40,092 nt of DNA, taken from contig JADGBC010000014.1 in NCBI GenBank assembly GCA_015231705.1, positions 1 through 40,092 on the forward strand, read 5' to 3'. Position 1 is the first letter of the stretch, and each line of letters starts with the position of its first letter. The position numbers and the translations under genes are program-made. Shown here piece by piece: positions 1 through 8,454 of the stretch. The notes beneath the pieces were generated by a model. That model saw only the letters and a list, made by a program, of their open reading frames with translations, did not search any database and was not told the origin of the DNA. The stretch comes from Desulfamplus sp. (GTDB lineage Bacteria > Desulfobacterota > Desulfobacteria > Desulfobacterales > Desulfobacteraceae).

Positions 1-127
1 TCATGGAGTGCCACCCCAGGAGCAAAGAGCACTTAAGGATGCCGGGTTCAAGGTTATCAATGCCACGTGCCCCAGAGTTATACGTGTACAGACAATCATA
101 AGAAAACATGCTGCAAAAGGCTTTGTG
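1..127 (+). repeat. Exact 127-bp duplicate of the internal ispH segment 15193..15319; likely contig-edge or assembly-graph overlap
   Basis: Bases 1-127 match 15193-15319 base for base and diverge at 128 (c versus g at 15320). Confidence 0.9.
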
Positions 128-143
128 CTACTGTTATTAATGC

Positions 144-1202
144 TCAGAGGTTTGTGCCAACGTTATCTTTTATGGCACACTTGAAGATGTGGATGGCTGC
201 CATAAGATCAAATACAGCCATGCCGACTGATTTGTATATGACAGTTCTGCCTCTCATATAGTCTGGGTATCTGTAGCTTCCATGCACTTCGCTGGATTGT
301 GATCCATCTTTCGATTTTACCTTTTTTCGTTCAAGAAGAAACTGACCAAGGCTTATTAGCTTTTCTGGCGATATCCAGCCATGCTTAAGAGGATTTATGA
401 GATCTCCTGATTCATGAATGGCATGACTTGTATCCATGAAGATGGCGTCTGCAAGCATAAAGGCAGATTTTGGAATCTCTTGCATATCAGGCGTGTATGA
501 GCCTATTGCCACTATGCATTTGCCATCAAGAAGTGATGGTTCATCAGGCAGTACCGGTTTTGCAGATGATGTCGCCAAAATAACAGTATCGGATTCTTCA
601 AGAAGCTCTTCAACGGTTGCGGCATGTCTGAGTTCTGTCCCCTCAAGTTGAGGTCTGAGTAGTGCTATAAAGTCAGGCACTTTTGAAGCGTCTCTGTTGT
701 ATATATAGATGGTTTTAAGAGGGTGACCTGTTGTCTCAATATGAGCTGTTGCTGCAAAAAGAAGCTGATGGAAGCCCTGTACTCCTGATCCTACAAGCCC
801 TGCTGTATTGGAGCTCAAAGATGCAAAATATCTGGTTCCAAGTCCACCCACAGCACCAGTACGGATTGCTGTCAATGTCTGGCCATCAAGAACGGCAACC
901 GGCACACCAGTTTTGGCATCATTTAGCACAACAATTCCGTTAACAACAGGATTTGCTGTTCCCTGGTTTCCTGGAAACACAGAGACAAGTTTAGTGCTGA
1001 AATACTCCTGGCCAAAGCAGGGCATCAGAAGAAGTGTATTTTTGTCGTGTGAGAGATGTGTTCTTGGAGGCATATTTACTTCTTGGGTCTCAAACAGAGA
1101 CATTGCCTCCTCCATCTGATCCATGAGTTCATTTCTGACCAGACATGACTCAATATCGTTTGCGTTCAAAAAAAGCATAAATTGCCTCCATAAATCAGCC
1201 AT
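144..1202 (-). CDS. Ornithine cyclodeaminase / mu-crystallin family protein
   Basis: 352-aa ORF with FPGNQGTANPVVNGIVVLNDAKTGVPVAVLDGQTLTAIRTGAVGGLGTRYFA and GSGVQGFHQLLF, typical of the OCD/Mu-crystallin family. Confidence 0.85.
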   Translation of the reverse strand: MADLWRQFMLFLNANDIESCLVRNELMDQMEEAMSLFETQEVNMPPRTHLSHDKNTLLLMPCFGQEYFSTKLVSVFPGNQGTANPVVNGIVVLNDAKTGVPVAVLDGQTLTAIRTGAVGGLGTRYFASLSSNTAGLVGSGVQGFHQLLFAATAHIETTGHPLKTIYIYNRDASKVPDFIALLRPQLEGTELRHAATVEELLEESDTVILATSSAKPVLPDEPSLLDGKCIVAIGSYTPDMQEIPKSAFMLADAIFMDTSHAIHESGDLINPLKHGWISPEKLISLGQFLLERKKVKSKDGSQSSEVHGSYRYPDYMRGRTVIYKSVGMAVFDLMAAIHIFKCAIKDNVGTNL

Positions 1203-1337
1203 TCATAAGGTCGTCTGCAGAACTTATTTTTTATCCTGTACAATCTAAGGGAGTAAAGTCCAGTAGTGCCAGTTTCAGGGACTATCTGCGGGAACTATAT
1301 TGAATGTCCAATTTTGATAAATACTGCAATGAGTCCG

Positions 1338-1378
1338 TAAAAACAAAAACCGGCATAAATTGTAGATTTTTATGCCGG
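1338..1378 (-). terminator. Rho-independent terminator downstream of tRNA-Leu
   Basis: Inverted repeat CCGGCATAAA (1350-1359) / TTTATGCCGG (1369-1378); on the minus strand it is followed by TTTTTGTTTTT. Confidence 0.75.
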
Positions 1379-1409
1379 TCAGATATTTTTTTAAGATCAG
1401 TTTTTGTTG

Positions 1410-1496
<87 letters not shown>

Positions 1497-1604
1497 CTGT
1501 CAGAAAACAATCCAGAAAAAGGATTGCTTTGAACTTTTAGGTGGTTTATATATATGCGTTTCAGGGCTTTGTCAAGCCTATTATCTAAAAAAGCAAAGGG
1601 ACTT

Positions 1605-2546
1605 ATGGAACTGATAGAAGATATTGATAAAATAGAGAAACCTTTTAAAAATGCAGTGGTTACAATCGGCAATTTTGATGGTGTGCATAGAGGACATCAG
1701 GCTCTTTTTGCGAAAGTTATGGAAGAGTCAGATGCAATATCAGGAACATCAATTGCCATAACCTTTGAACCTCACCCATTGAGAGCACTTGGAAAAAAAG
1801 CCCCGCCCCTGATAACAAGGAAAGATCAGAAAGTTGAGCTTATTTCAGCAGCCGGTCTTGATAAACTGATATGCATTCCTTTTACCAAAGAGTTTGCAGC
1901 TATCTCTGCTCAGGACTTTATTGACCATCTGCTTATTGATAAAATCGGGATGAAAACTATTGTGGTCGGACCTGATTACTCTTTTGGAAAAAACAGGGAA
2001 GGCTCTATTGATTTTCTTTTCAGTGCGGGTGAAGATAAGGGCTTTAAAGTTATTGTTCCTGACTGGGTTAATGATCCAGAGGCGAATAATGGATCTGAAA
2101 AAGACAGAATCAGCAGCACCATGATCCGGAATCTTGTAATGGACGGACGGGTGGATGAGACGAAACGTTTTCTCGGAAGACACTACCAGATCAGAGGCAA
2201 AGTGGTTAAAGGAAGAGAGCGAGGTGGCAGAAAACTTGGCTTTCCAACTGCAAACATAAAACTTCATGATGAGTTGTGCCCAAAGATGGGTGTCTATGCG
2301 GTGACAGTAGAAACTGTAAAAGGAAATTTCAAAGCAGTAGCCAATATTGGCTACAGTCCAACCTTTGATGATCATCTTTTCACTATTGAAGTTCATATTC
2401 TTGATTTTTCAGCCGATATTTATGGTACAAGAATCAGGGTCAATATGATAAAGCGTCTCAGAGATGAAAAAAAGTTTGCATCTATTGAAGAGTTGTCAAA
2501 CCAGATTCGTTCAGATATTGAAACTGCAAGAACAATATTAAAGTGA
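1605..2546 (+). CDS. ribF: Bifunctional riboflavin kinase/FAD synthetase
   Basis: VVTIGNFDGVHRGHQALF, ITFEPHP, GPDYSFGKNREGS, GRHYQIRGKVVKGRERGGRKLGFPTANI. Start placed at ATG 1605 (MELIEDID) rather than ORF start 1554. Confidence 0.93.
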   Translation: MELIEDIDKIEKPFKNAVVTIGNFDGVHRGHQALFAKVMEESDAISGTSIAITFEPHPLRALGKKAPPLITRKDQKVELISAAGLDKLICIPFTKEFAAISAQDFIDHLLIDKIGMKTIVVGPDYSFGKNREGSIDFLFSAGEDKGFKVIVPDWVNDPEANNGSEKDRISSTMIRNLVMDGRVDETKRFLGRHYQIRGKVVKGRERGGRKLGFPTANIKLHDELCPKMGVYAVTVETVKGNFKAVANIGYSPTFDDHLFTIEVHILDFSADIYGTRIRVNMIKRLRDEKKFASIEELSNQIRSDIETARTILK

Positions 2547-2657
2547 AATTTAATAATATAGGAATTGCTTCTCTCATCACTACTATTAAATAAGCAACTT
2601 ATAAGAAATTGCCCGAAGGGTGTTAATTTTTTAAAAAAACAAAGTATAAAATTCAAT

Positions 2658-3350
2658 ATGACAATATTAAAAATTCTGGAATATCCCGATCCGTTTTTAC
2701 TTCTCAAGGCAAAGCCGGTTCAAAATATAGACAAAGAGACCATACAGCTTATCAAGGATATGGCTGAGACCATGTTTAATGCTCCGGGTGTAGGGCTTGC
2801 AGCACCACAAGTAGGAAGTGACAAGCGAATTATTGTTTATAATCCAAATGCACCCGCGGCAGAGAGATCTTCGGATTCATCAATCCCTTCAGATTCACCA
2901 AACCATTCAGATCAAGATGATCATTCAAAGTTAGATCAAGATGGATCCAGTGGAAAAAATTCCGGCAATAAGAATTTAGACAATGACCATGTAAGTGAGC
3001 TTAAGGAGAGCTCTTCTGCTCAGAGCACGAACAGGAAAAACAACATGGAGGAGTACAGAGCCATCATAAATCCTGAAATCATAGCTGCCTCAGGCTCTCT
3101 GATATCGGAAAATGAAGCTTGTCTCAGTGTTCCTGACTACTCTGCCGATGTAAGACGTTTTAGTAAAGTGACAGTAAGAGGATTGAATATGGATGGTAAA
3201 AGGATTCAATTCGATGCTGAAGATATTACGGCCGTTATTATGCAACATGAGATTGATCACCTTGATGGCGTCCTCTATATTGAGAGAATAAGTATATTAA
3301 AGCGGAACATGTACAAGAAAAGAGTGAAAAAAAGGTTGAAAAACAGTTGA
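2658..3350 (+). CDS. def: Peptide deformylase with a long low-complexity insert
   Basis: Motifs [15 protein letters not shown] and [15 protein letters not shown]. Start ATG 2658 ([12 protein letters not shown]). About 67 Ser/Asp/Asn-rich residues separate motif 1 from the rest. Confidence 0.92.
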   Translation: MTILKILEYPDPFLLLKAKPVQNIDKETIQLIKDMAETMFNAPGVGLAAPQVGSDKRIIVYNPNAPAAERSSDSSIPSDSPNHSDQDDHSKLDQDGSSGKNSGNKNLDNDHVSELKESSSAQSTNRKNNMEEYRAIINPEIIAASGSLISENEACLSVPDYSADVRRFSKVTVRGLNMDGKRIQFDAEDITAVIMQHEIDHLDGVLYIERISILKRNMYKKRVKKRLKNS

Positions 3351-4417
3351 TTCTAAAAGGCCAAAAAAACGTGAACAGACCATTTAATATAATATTCATG
3401 GGAACTCCTGATTTTTCAGTTCCTGCTCTTAAGGCTCTGTCACAGCACAGATCTCTGGTGCACCATATTCCTGCAGGGGAATATCCATTTGATGATAGTT
3501 TTGGTAAATTTGGAACTCTCCAATCAGGAGAGAGTATAAATGACCGCCAGATCCGATATAATATAAGTCTTGTAATCACTCAGCCTGACAGACCAAAAGG
3601 CCGCGGTAGAAAGATGATGCCACCACCTGTAAAGCAGGCTGCTTTGGAGCTCGGTCTTGAGGTGTTTCAACCCGAAAGCATGAAGGGTCAGAAGATCATA
3701 GACAAACTTGCTGCCCTTAAGCCTGACTTTTTTGTTGTGGTGGCTTTTGGGCATAAACTTAGCAGGGAGATTCTCGATATCCCATCTATTTACCCAATCA
3801 ATATCCATGCATCACTTCTGCCTGACTACAGAGGCTCTTCCCCGATTCAGGCAGCTATTATAAACATGGATAAAATATCTGGCATTACCACCATGATTAT
3901 GGATACAAAATTGGATACCGGAGATATTCTTCTAAAAGCCACAACTCCTATTGCTGCTGATGATACAGGTCAGACACTCCATGACAGGCTGGCTTTGATA
4001 GGTGCAGATCTTATTGTCAAGACTCTTGATGCTGTTGTGGAAAACAAGATAGTGCCACAACCACAGGACAACTCCAAAGCGACCTATGCCCCGATGTTGA
4101 AAAAAGAGGATGGAAGGATTGACTGGTGCAAAGAGCCTGAACAGATATCGGCACATGTAAGAGCCATGACACCGTGGCCAGGGGCATTTACCTTTCTCAA
4201 TGGTAAAAGGATCAAGGTTGTCTCTGTCAGGCCTATGGATCTCAAAACTGACCTTCCCGCAGGAACGTTGCTCTCCTGCGACTGCAACGAGATTCATGTG
4301 TCTGCCGGCAGCAGATCACTTGCTATTCTTGAGCTCCAAGGTGCATCGGGCAAATGTCTGTGTTCCGAGGATTTTCTTCGAGGCAACCGCCTTGATACAG
4401 GAGAGTGTTTTCTTTAA
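3347..4417 (+). CDS. fmt: Methionyl-tRNA formyltransferase with N-terminal-domain insert
   Basis: [67 protein letters not shown]-like [18 protein letters not shown]. Starts overlap def (TTG 3347) or GTG 3371. Confidence 0.92.
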   Translation: MILKGQKNVNRPFNIIFMGTPDFSVPALKALSQHRSLVHHIPAGEYPFDDSFGKFGTLQSGESINDRQIRYNISLVITQPDRPKGRGRKMMPPPVKQAALELGLEVFQPESMKGQKIIDKLAALKPDFFVVVAFGHKLSREILDIPSIYPINIHASLLPDYRGSSPIQAAIINMDKISGITTMIMDTKLDTGDILLKATTPIAADDTGQTLHDRLALIGADLIVKTLDAVVENKIVPQPQDNSKATYAPMLKKEDGRIDWCKEPEQISAHVRAMTPWPGAFTFLNGKRIKVVSVRPMDLKTDLPAGTLLSCDCNEIHVSAGSRSLAILELQGASGKCLCSEDFLRGNRLDTGECFL

Positions 4418-4439
4418 GTCACTCCACAAGCCGCTCCAG

Positions 4440-4543
4440 TAAGTGCTTGGACATAATTTTTTCTTCTATCCAACAATGAATTTGGTAGATTTTAGGGTAA
4501 TATTCAAAATTTTAACCGGAAAAAACTTTAGTTCAGGTACTTA
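4440..4543 (+). repeat. MITE-like element copy 1 (about 104 bp, flanked by TA)
   Basis: TA-AGTGCTTGGACATAATTTTTT...CTTTAGTTCAGGTACT-TA. Closely matches the reverse complement of 33131..33233; ends form imperfect TIRs. Confidence 0.7.
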
Positions 4544-4626
4544 ATAAATCATGGTTTGTTTTTACTCAAGATCACGGATATTCAACTCAATTTGCCATGC
4601 CATTCAAACACGGAGATTAAACCATT

Positions 4627-6009
4627 TTGGAACAAAACCCCCGCTACGTCGCTCTTTTGATTCTCATAGAAAACAGCCGGACAAGACGACCTCTTGACGC
4701 AATTCTTGACCAGTTCGCCACACAGCTTGACTCCCTTTCAAAATTAGACAGATCTCTTGCAAACGCCATTATTTACGGCACTTTGAGGTGGCAGAGATAT
4801 CTTGACTGGATAATCAGACCCTTTTCAGACAGAAAAATAGAAAATCTTAAAACAGAAGTTATTTATATACTCCGTATAGCAATGTTTCAGATCGCTTTCA
4901 TGGACAGAATCCCTGTCTCGGCTGCGGTCAACACCGCTGTCAATTCAGCAAAAAAGATTTCTCATCAGGGAGTTGCCGGATTTGTAAATGCGGTACTTAG
5001 AAAAGCATCCGAAGGGTTTAAAGATGTACAGTTTCCTGATGCAGTCAAAGAGCCTGATCTTAACATTTCGGTAACCAGATCCATGCCTCTGTGGGTTGTC
5101 AGAAGATGGATAGACAGGTTTGGTTTTGATAAAACTTTAAAACTGTGTGATACCATTAACAGCGTACCTCCTGTCACCATACGCACAAATACACTGAAGG
5201 CTGAAAGAGATGCCCTGATTGCGGGGCTTGCACCCTGTGTTGACAATATTATTGCAACAATCTATTCCCCGGTCGGAATCTCTTTTACAAAGCTTTCGAT
5301 GCCAATACATGAAAATCAGCAATTTATAGATGGCTGTTTTCAGGCACAGGATGAGGCTGCCCAGCTTGTAAGCATGATGCTTGATCCGCTTCCTGGTCAG
5401 ACAATATTAGATGCCTGTGCAGGTCTTGGAGGAAAGACAGGCCATGTTGCACAGCTTATGAACAACCAAGGGGTAATAATCGCCTGTGACACTGATCCCC
5501 ATAAACTTGCAAGCCTTGGAAAAGAGATGATCCATTTAGGAGTTGATATTGTCAAAACTGTCTGTAAAGATATTCTTAAAGTTGATTCAAATGATTTTTC
5601 TTCTATAAATAAAGATAGTTCAGGTGCTCTTTTTGATCGGGTACTTGTTGATGCCCCATGCTCGGGAATGGGAGTTCTAAGACGAAATCCTGATGGAAAA
5701 TGGAAACGCACCAAAAAAGACCTTGCACGTCTTGGAATGAGACAGGAGAAGATGCTGCTAAGTGTGGCTGATCTGGTAAAGCCTGGCGGCACACTGCTTT
5801 ATGCGGTCTGTTCATGCGAGACAAGGGAAAACGATGAAGTAGTGGAAAATTTTTTAAAGCAAAGAGCTGATTTTACAGTTTCCAAATCTGCAATTGAACA
5901 ACATCCCATGTTGAAAAGTGCATTAACAGAAAAAGGATATTTCAGAACATATCCAGACCATATTGAAATGGATGGCTTTTTTGCTGTAAATATGCAACGC
6001 AAAAATTAA
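4627..6009 (+). CDS. rsmB: 16S rRNA (cytosine(967)-C(5))-methyltransferase
   Basis: NusB-like N-terminus, then FQAQDEAAQLVSMMLDPLPGQTILDACAGLGGKTGHVA, VLVDAPCSGMGVLRRNPDGKW, LLYAVCSCETRENDEVVENFL. TTG start. Confidence 0.92.
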   Translation: MEQNPRYVALLILIENSRTRRPLDAILDQFATQLDSLSKLDRSLANAIIYGTLRWQRYLDWIIRPFSDRKIENLKTEVIYILRIAMFQIAFMDRIPVSAAVNTAVNSAKKISHQGVAGFVNAVLRKASEGFKDVQFPDAVKEPDLNISVTRSMPLWVVRRWIDRFGFDKTLKLCDTINSVPPVTIRTNTLKAERDALIAGLAPCVDNIIATIYSPVGISFTKLSMPIHENQQFIDGCFQAQDEAAQLVSMMLDPLPGQTILDACAGLGGKTGHVAQLMNNQGVIIACDTDPHKLASLGKEMIHLGVDIVKTVCKDILKVDSNDFSSINKDSSGALFDRVLVDAPCSGMGVLRRNPDGKWKRTKKDLARLGMRQEKMLLSVADLVKPGGTLLYAVCSCETRENDEVVENFLKQRADFTVSKSAIEQHPMLKSALTEKGYFRTYPDHIEMDGFFAVNMQRKN

Positions 6010-6057
6010 ATTAAAAATTAGACATGCTTCATTTAACGTTTTTCAATTTTTGAAATC

Positions 6058-6154
6058 TTTTATGTGAAAGTCTCTTAAATTAGCAGTAATCATGGGACTT
6101 TCATTGTTCGTTGTGGCCGAGAGCCAATACCTCGCTCCGGCCGTGCCGGTTATT
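6058..6154 (+). repeat. Palindromic repeat family R1, type 1, copy A (intergenic rsmB-rpe)
   Basis: TTTATGTGAAAGTCTCTT...GACTTTCATTGTTCGTTGTGGCCGAGAGCCAATACCTCGCTCCGGCCGTGCCGGTTAT; aligned by eye with 29010-29106 and 34538-34634. Confidence 0.85.
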
Positions 6155-6290
6155 CCCATTTTTAGGGTATTTTTTCAAAAAAAGTGTAAACTACTTTTTA
6201 GGTGATATGAAGGATGCCAAAAATTACCATGATAAATGACTGACCCGTACAAATCTGAACCAGAGAGTGGGAAAGGAGAGAATAAATAAA

Positions 6291-7001
6291 ATGAGAATCA
6301 TTGCACCATCAATATTATCCGCTGACTTTACAAAACTTGGTCAGGAATTAAAAGATGTTGAAAACGCAGGTGCTGATTGGATACACATTGATGTTATGGA
6401 TGGACACTTTGTCCCCAACATAACTTATGGTCCTATAATTGTGGAAGCATGCAAGAAAGCAACAGATCTTACATTGGATGTTCATCTGATGATTGAAAAG
6501 CCTGATCTTATGATACCTGAGTTTGTAAAGGCAGGGGCGGATTTTATCTCTGTCCATGCTGAGGCGTGTACTCATCTTCACAGAACCATTCAATATATAA
6601 AATCATTCAAGAATTCAAGATACAAAAACGAAAATGAATCTGAAGATAAAATTGGTGATAAGCTAAAAGAGATTAATGTGAAAGCAGGAGTTGCATTGAA
6701 TCCAGCCACTCCTTTAAGTGCCGTTGAATGGGTAATTGAAGATGTTGATTTTGTTTTGATCATGAGTGTTAATCCTGGATTCGGTGGTCAAAAATTCATC
6801 CCTTCAAGCCTTGAGAAGATCAAATTGCTTGCAGCCATGATAAAAGAGAGAAATTCAAAGGCAATCATCCAGGTCGATGGAGGAGTAAGCCCTAAAACCA
6901 TTTCTCAAATTGCAGATGCTGGAGCGACATCCTTTGTGGCAGGATCAGCCATATTCAACTCTTCTGATTACAAAGAGACCATTGATAATCTGAGGGATTA
7001 A
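6291..7001 (+). CDS. rpe: Ribulose-phosphate 3-epimerase with a hydrophilic insert
   Basis: [96 protein letters not shown] 6291. Confidence 0.95.
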   Translation: MRIIAPSILSADFTKLGQELKDVENAGADWIHIDVMDGHFVPNITYGPIIVEACKKATDLTLDVHLMIEKPDLMIPEFVKAGADFISVHAEACTHLHRTIQYIKSFKNSRYKNENESEDKIGDKLKEINVKAGVALNPATPLSAVEWVIEDVDFVLIMSVNPGFGGQKFIPSSLEKIKLLAAMIKERNSKAIIQVDGGVSPKTISQIADAGATSFVAGSAIFNSSDYKETIDNLRD

Positions 7002-7072
7002 TCGATAATCTGAGAATAATTTATTGTCAATACCCCCTATCCTAAAGGGATAGCGAGGTCTTGGAGAATTTT

Positions 7073-7276
7073 ATGAAACTTAAAGTTATAATTCATCCGG
7101 CAGAAGAGGGGGGATTCTGGGCAGAAGTGCCTGCAATCCAGGGGTGTGCCACACAAGGTGAGACCATTGAAGAACTTTTGACCAACCTGTACGAGGCGGT
7201 TGAAGCATGTCTCTCTGTAGATTTAGAGCAAATTGAGCTTGCTGAGAACGACAGAGTGCTGGAGATCGCAGTGTGA
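7073..7276 (+). CDS. hicB: HicB-family antitoxin
   Basis: MKLKVIIHPAEEGGFWAEVPAIQGCATQGETIEELLTNLYEAVEACL, the typical HicB partial RNase H-like fold; overlaps hicA. Confidence 0.85.
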   Translation: MKLKVIIHPAEEGGFWAEVPAIQGCATQGETIEELLTNLYEAVEACLSVDLEQIELAENDRVLEIAV

Positions 7277-7479
7277 AATCCATTTCTGGTAAAAAGTTTG
7301 CACGGATTCTTGAGGGGCTGGGCTGGAATTTGGTTAGGATAAACGGCAGTCACCATATTTATATGAAGCAGGGGAGTACCGCACGCATTTCATTGCCAAT
7401 TCATGGCACAGATGATTTGAAAATAGGATTGCTTAGACATTTTATGAAAGTTGCCGGGATTACAGAAAAAGAGCTATAG
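7273..7479 (+). CDS. hicA: HicA-family mRNA interferase toxin
   Basis: SGKKFARILEGLGWNLVRINGSHHIYMKQGSTARISLPIHGTDDLKIGLLRHFMKVAGI; conserved GSHHIY; GTG start overlapping the hicB stop. Confidence 0.88.
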   Translation: MKSISGKKFARILEGLGWNLVRINGSHHIYMKQGSTARISLPIHGTDDLKIGLLRHFMKVAGITEKEL

Positions 7480-7491
7480 AGGAGAAAGGCG

Positions 7492-8454
7492 TTGCATTAT
7501 CTAATACTTGTTGCAACGCCAATGGAGATCAATCCTCTTTTGAGTCGCTCGACAGTGTTATCAGAGAGCATAACTCCTTCAGGTGTAAGAATCATCTCTG
7601 CAAGCCTTGGTAAAAAAGATTTTAAAGTTGTTGTAACAGGCCCTGGAGTTATAAATACAGCTCATGGACTGACTGTTTATCTGGAGCACTATATTGATAA
7701 TAGCAAAGAACATCAAAGCTCTCTGTTAATTATCCAAACAGGCATTGCAGGTTATTTTAAAGACTCGGGTCTTGAAATGGGAGATATTGCTGTGGCAACC
7801 TCTGAAACTTATATCCACACTGGCGTGAACAGGGAAATCTCATCCTTTTCCTCATCTTGTTCAAGCTACCCATATGATCCACTCCCATTTGATCTTGTCC
7901 CTGACTGCCCGATGAGCCGACAGGGACATTTTGAATTTGACTGCAATATGATACAAAAATCATGTTCGATTATAGAAAAAGGATTAACTGACTTATCTTT
8001 TACGGCCACCTCTCTTAATGCTGTTAATCCTTTGACTGCTGTCAACTCCGAGATTGCCACCAACTTCGAGATTGCTGTTAACTCCGAGACTGCCGTCAAC
8101 TCCAAGAGAGTTACTAACTTTAGAGCGGCTACAAACTTCAGCACAGAGATAAATCAGAGTCAAAGTATCTCTTTTAGTCTCATGACAGGCAATTTTATCA
8201 CAGTTTCAGCTATAACATCTACGACTGAACATGCTGACAAGCTTTTCAGGGCATTTGACTATCCGTGCATGGAGTCAATGGAGGGGGCAGCATCAGCCCA
8301 TATAGCAGCACTTTATAACATTCCATTCCTTGAGATCAGGGCAGGTTCAAATCCTGTTGGAATCAGGGATAAAAAACAATGGGATATACCTTTAGCCTGC
8401 CAGAATGCATCTTTTGCTCTGGAGGCACTTCTTGAAAAAGGAGAACTATTTTGA
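7492..8454 (+). CDS. mqnB: Futalosine hydrolase with a tandem-repeat insert
   Basis: LILVATPMEINPLL, VTGPGVINTAHGL, IQTGIAGYFKDSGLEMGDIAVATSE, MESMEGAASAHIAALYNIPFLEIRAGSNPVGIRDKKQWDI. TTG start. Confidence 0.85.
   Translation: MHYLILVATPMEINPLLSRSTVLSESITPSGVRIISASLGKKDFKVVVTGPGVINTAHGLTVYLEHYIDNSKEHQSSLLIIQTGIAGYFKDSGLEMGDIAVATSETYIHTGVNREISSFSSSCSSYPYDPLPFDLVPDCPMSRQGHFEFDCNMIQKSCSIIEKGLTDLSFTATSLNAVNPLTAVNSEIATNFEIAVNSETAVNSKRVTNFRAATNFSTEINQSQSISFSLMTGNFITVSAITSTTEHADKLFRAFDYPCMESMEGAASAHIAALYNIPFLEIRAGSNPVGIRDKKQWDIPLACQNASFALEALLEKGELF
8035..8142 (+). repeat. Six tandem 18-bp (6-aa) degenerate repeats inside mqnB
   Basis: Encodes TAVNSE-IATNFE-IAVNSE-TAVNSK-RVTNFR-AATNFS. Confidence 0.88.

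Noticed and set aside
1845-2396. 183-aa minus-strand ORF opposite ribF, and similar long antisense ORFs (10265..10831, 5397..5792, 8694..9071)
   Set aside because: Each is fully antisense to a well-supported gene and has no family motifs.
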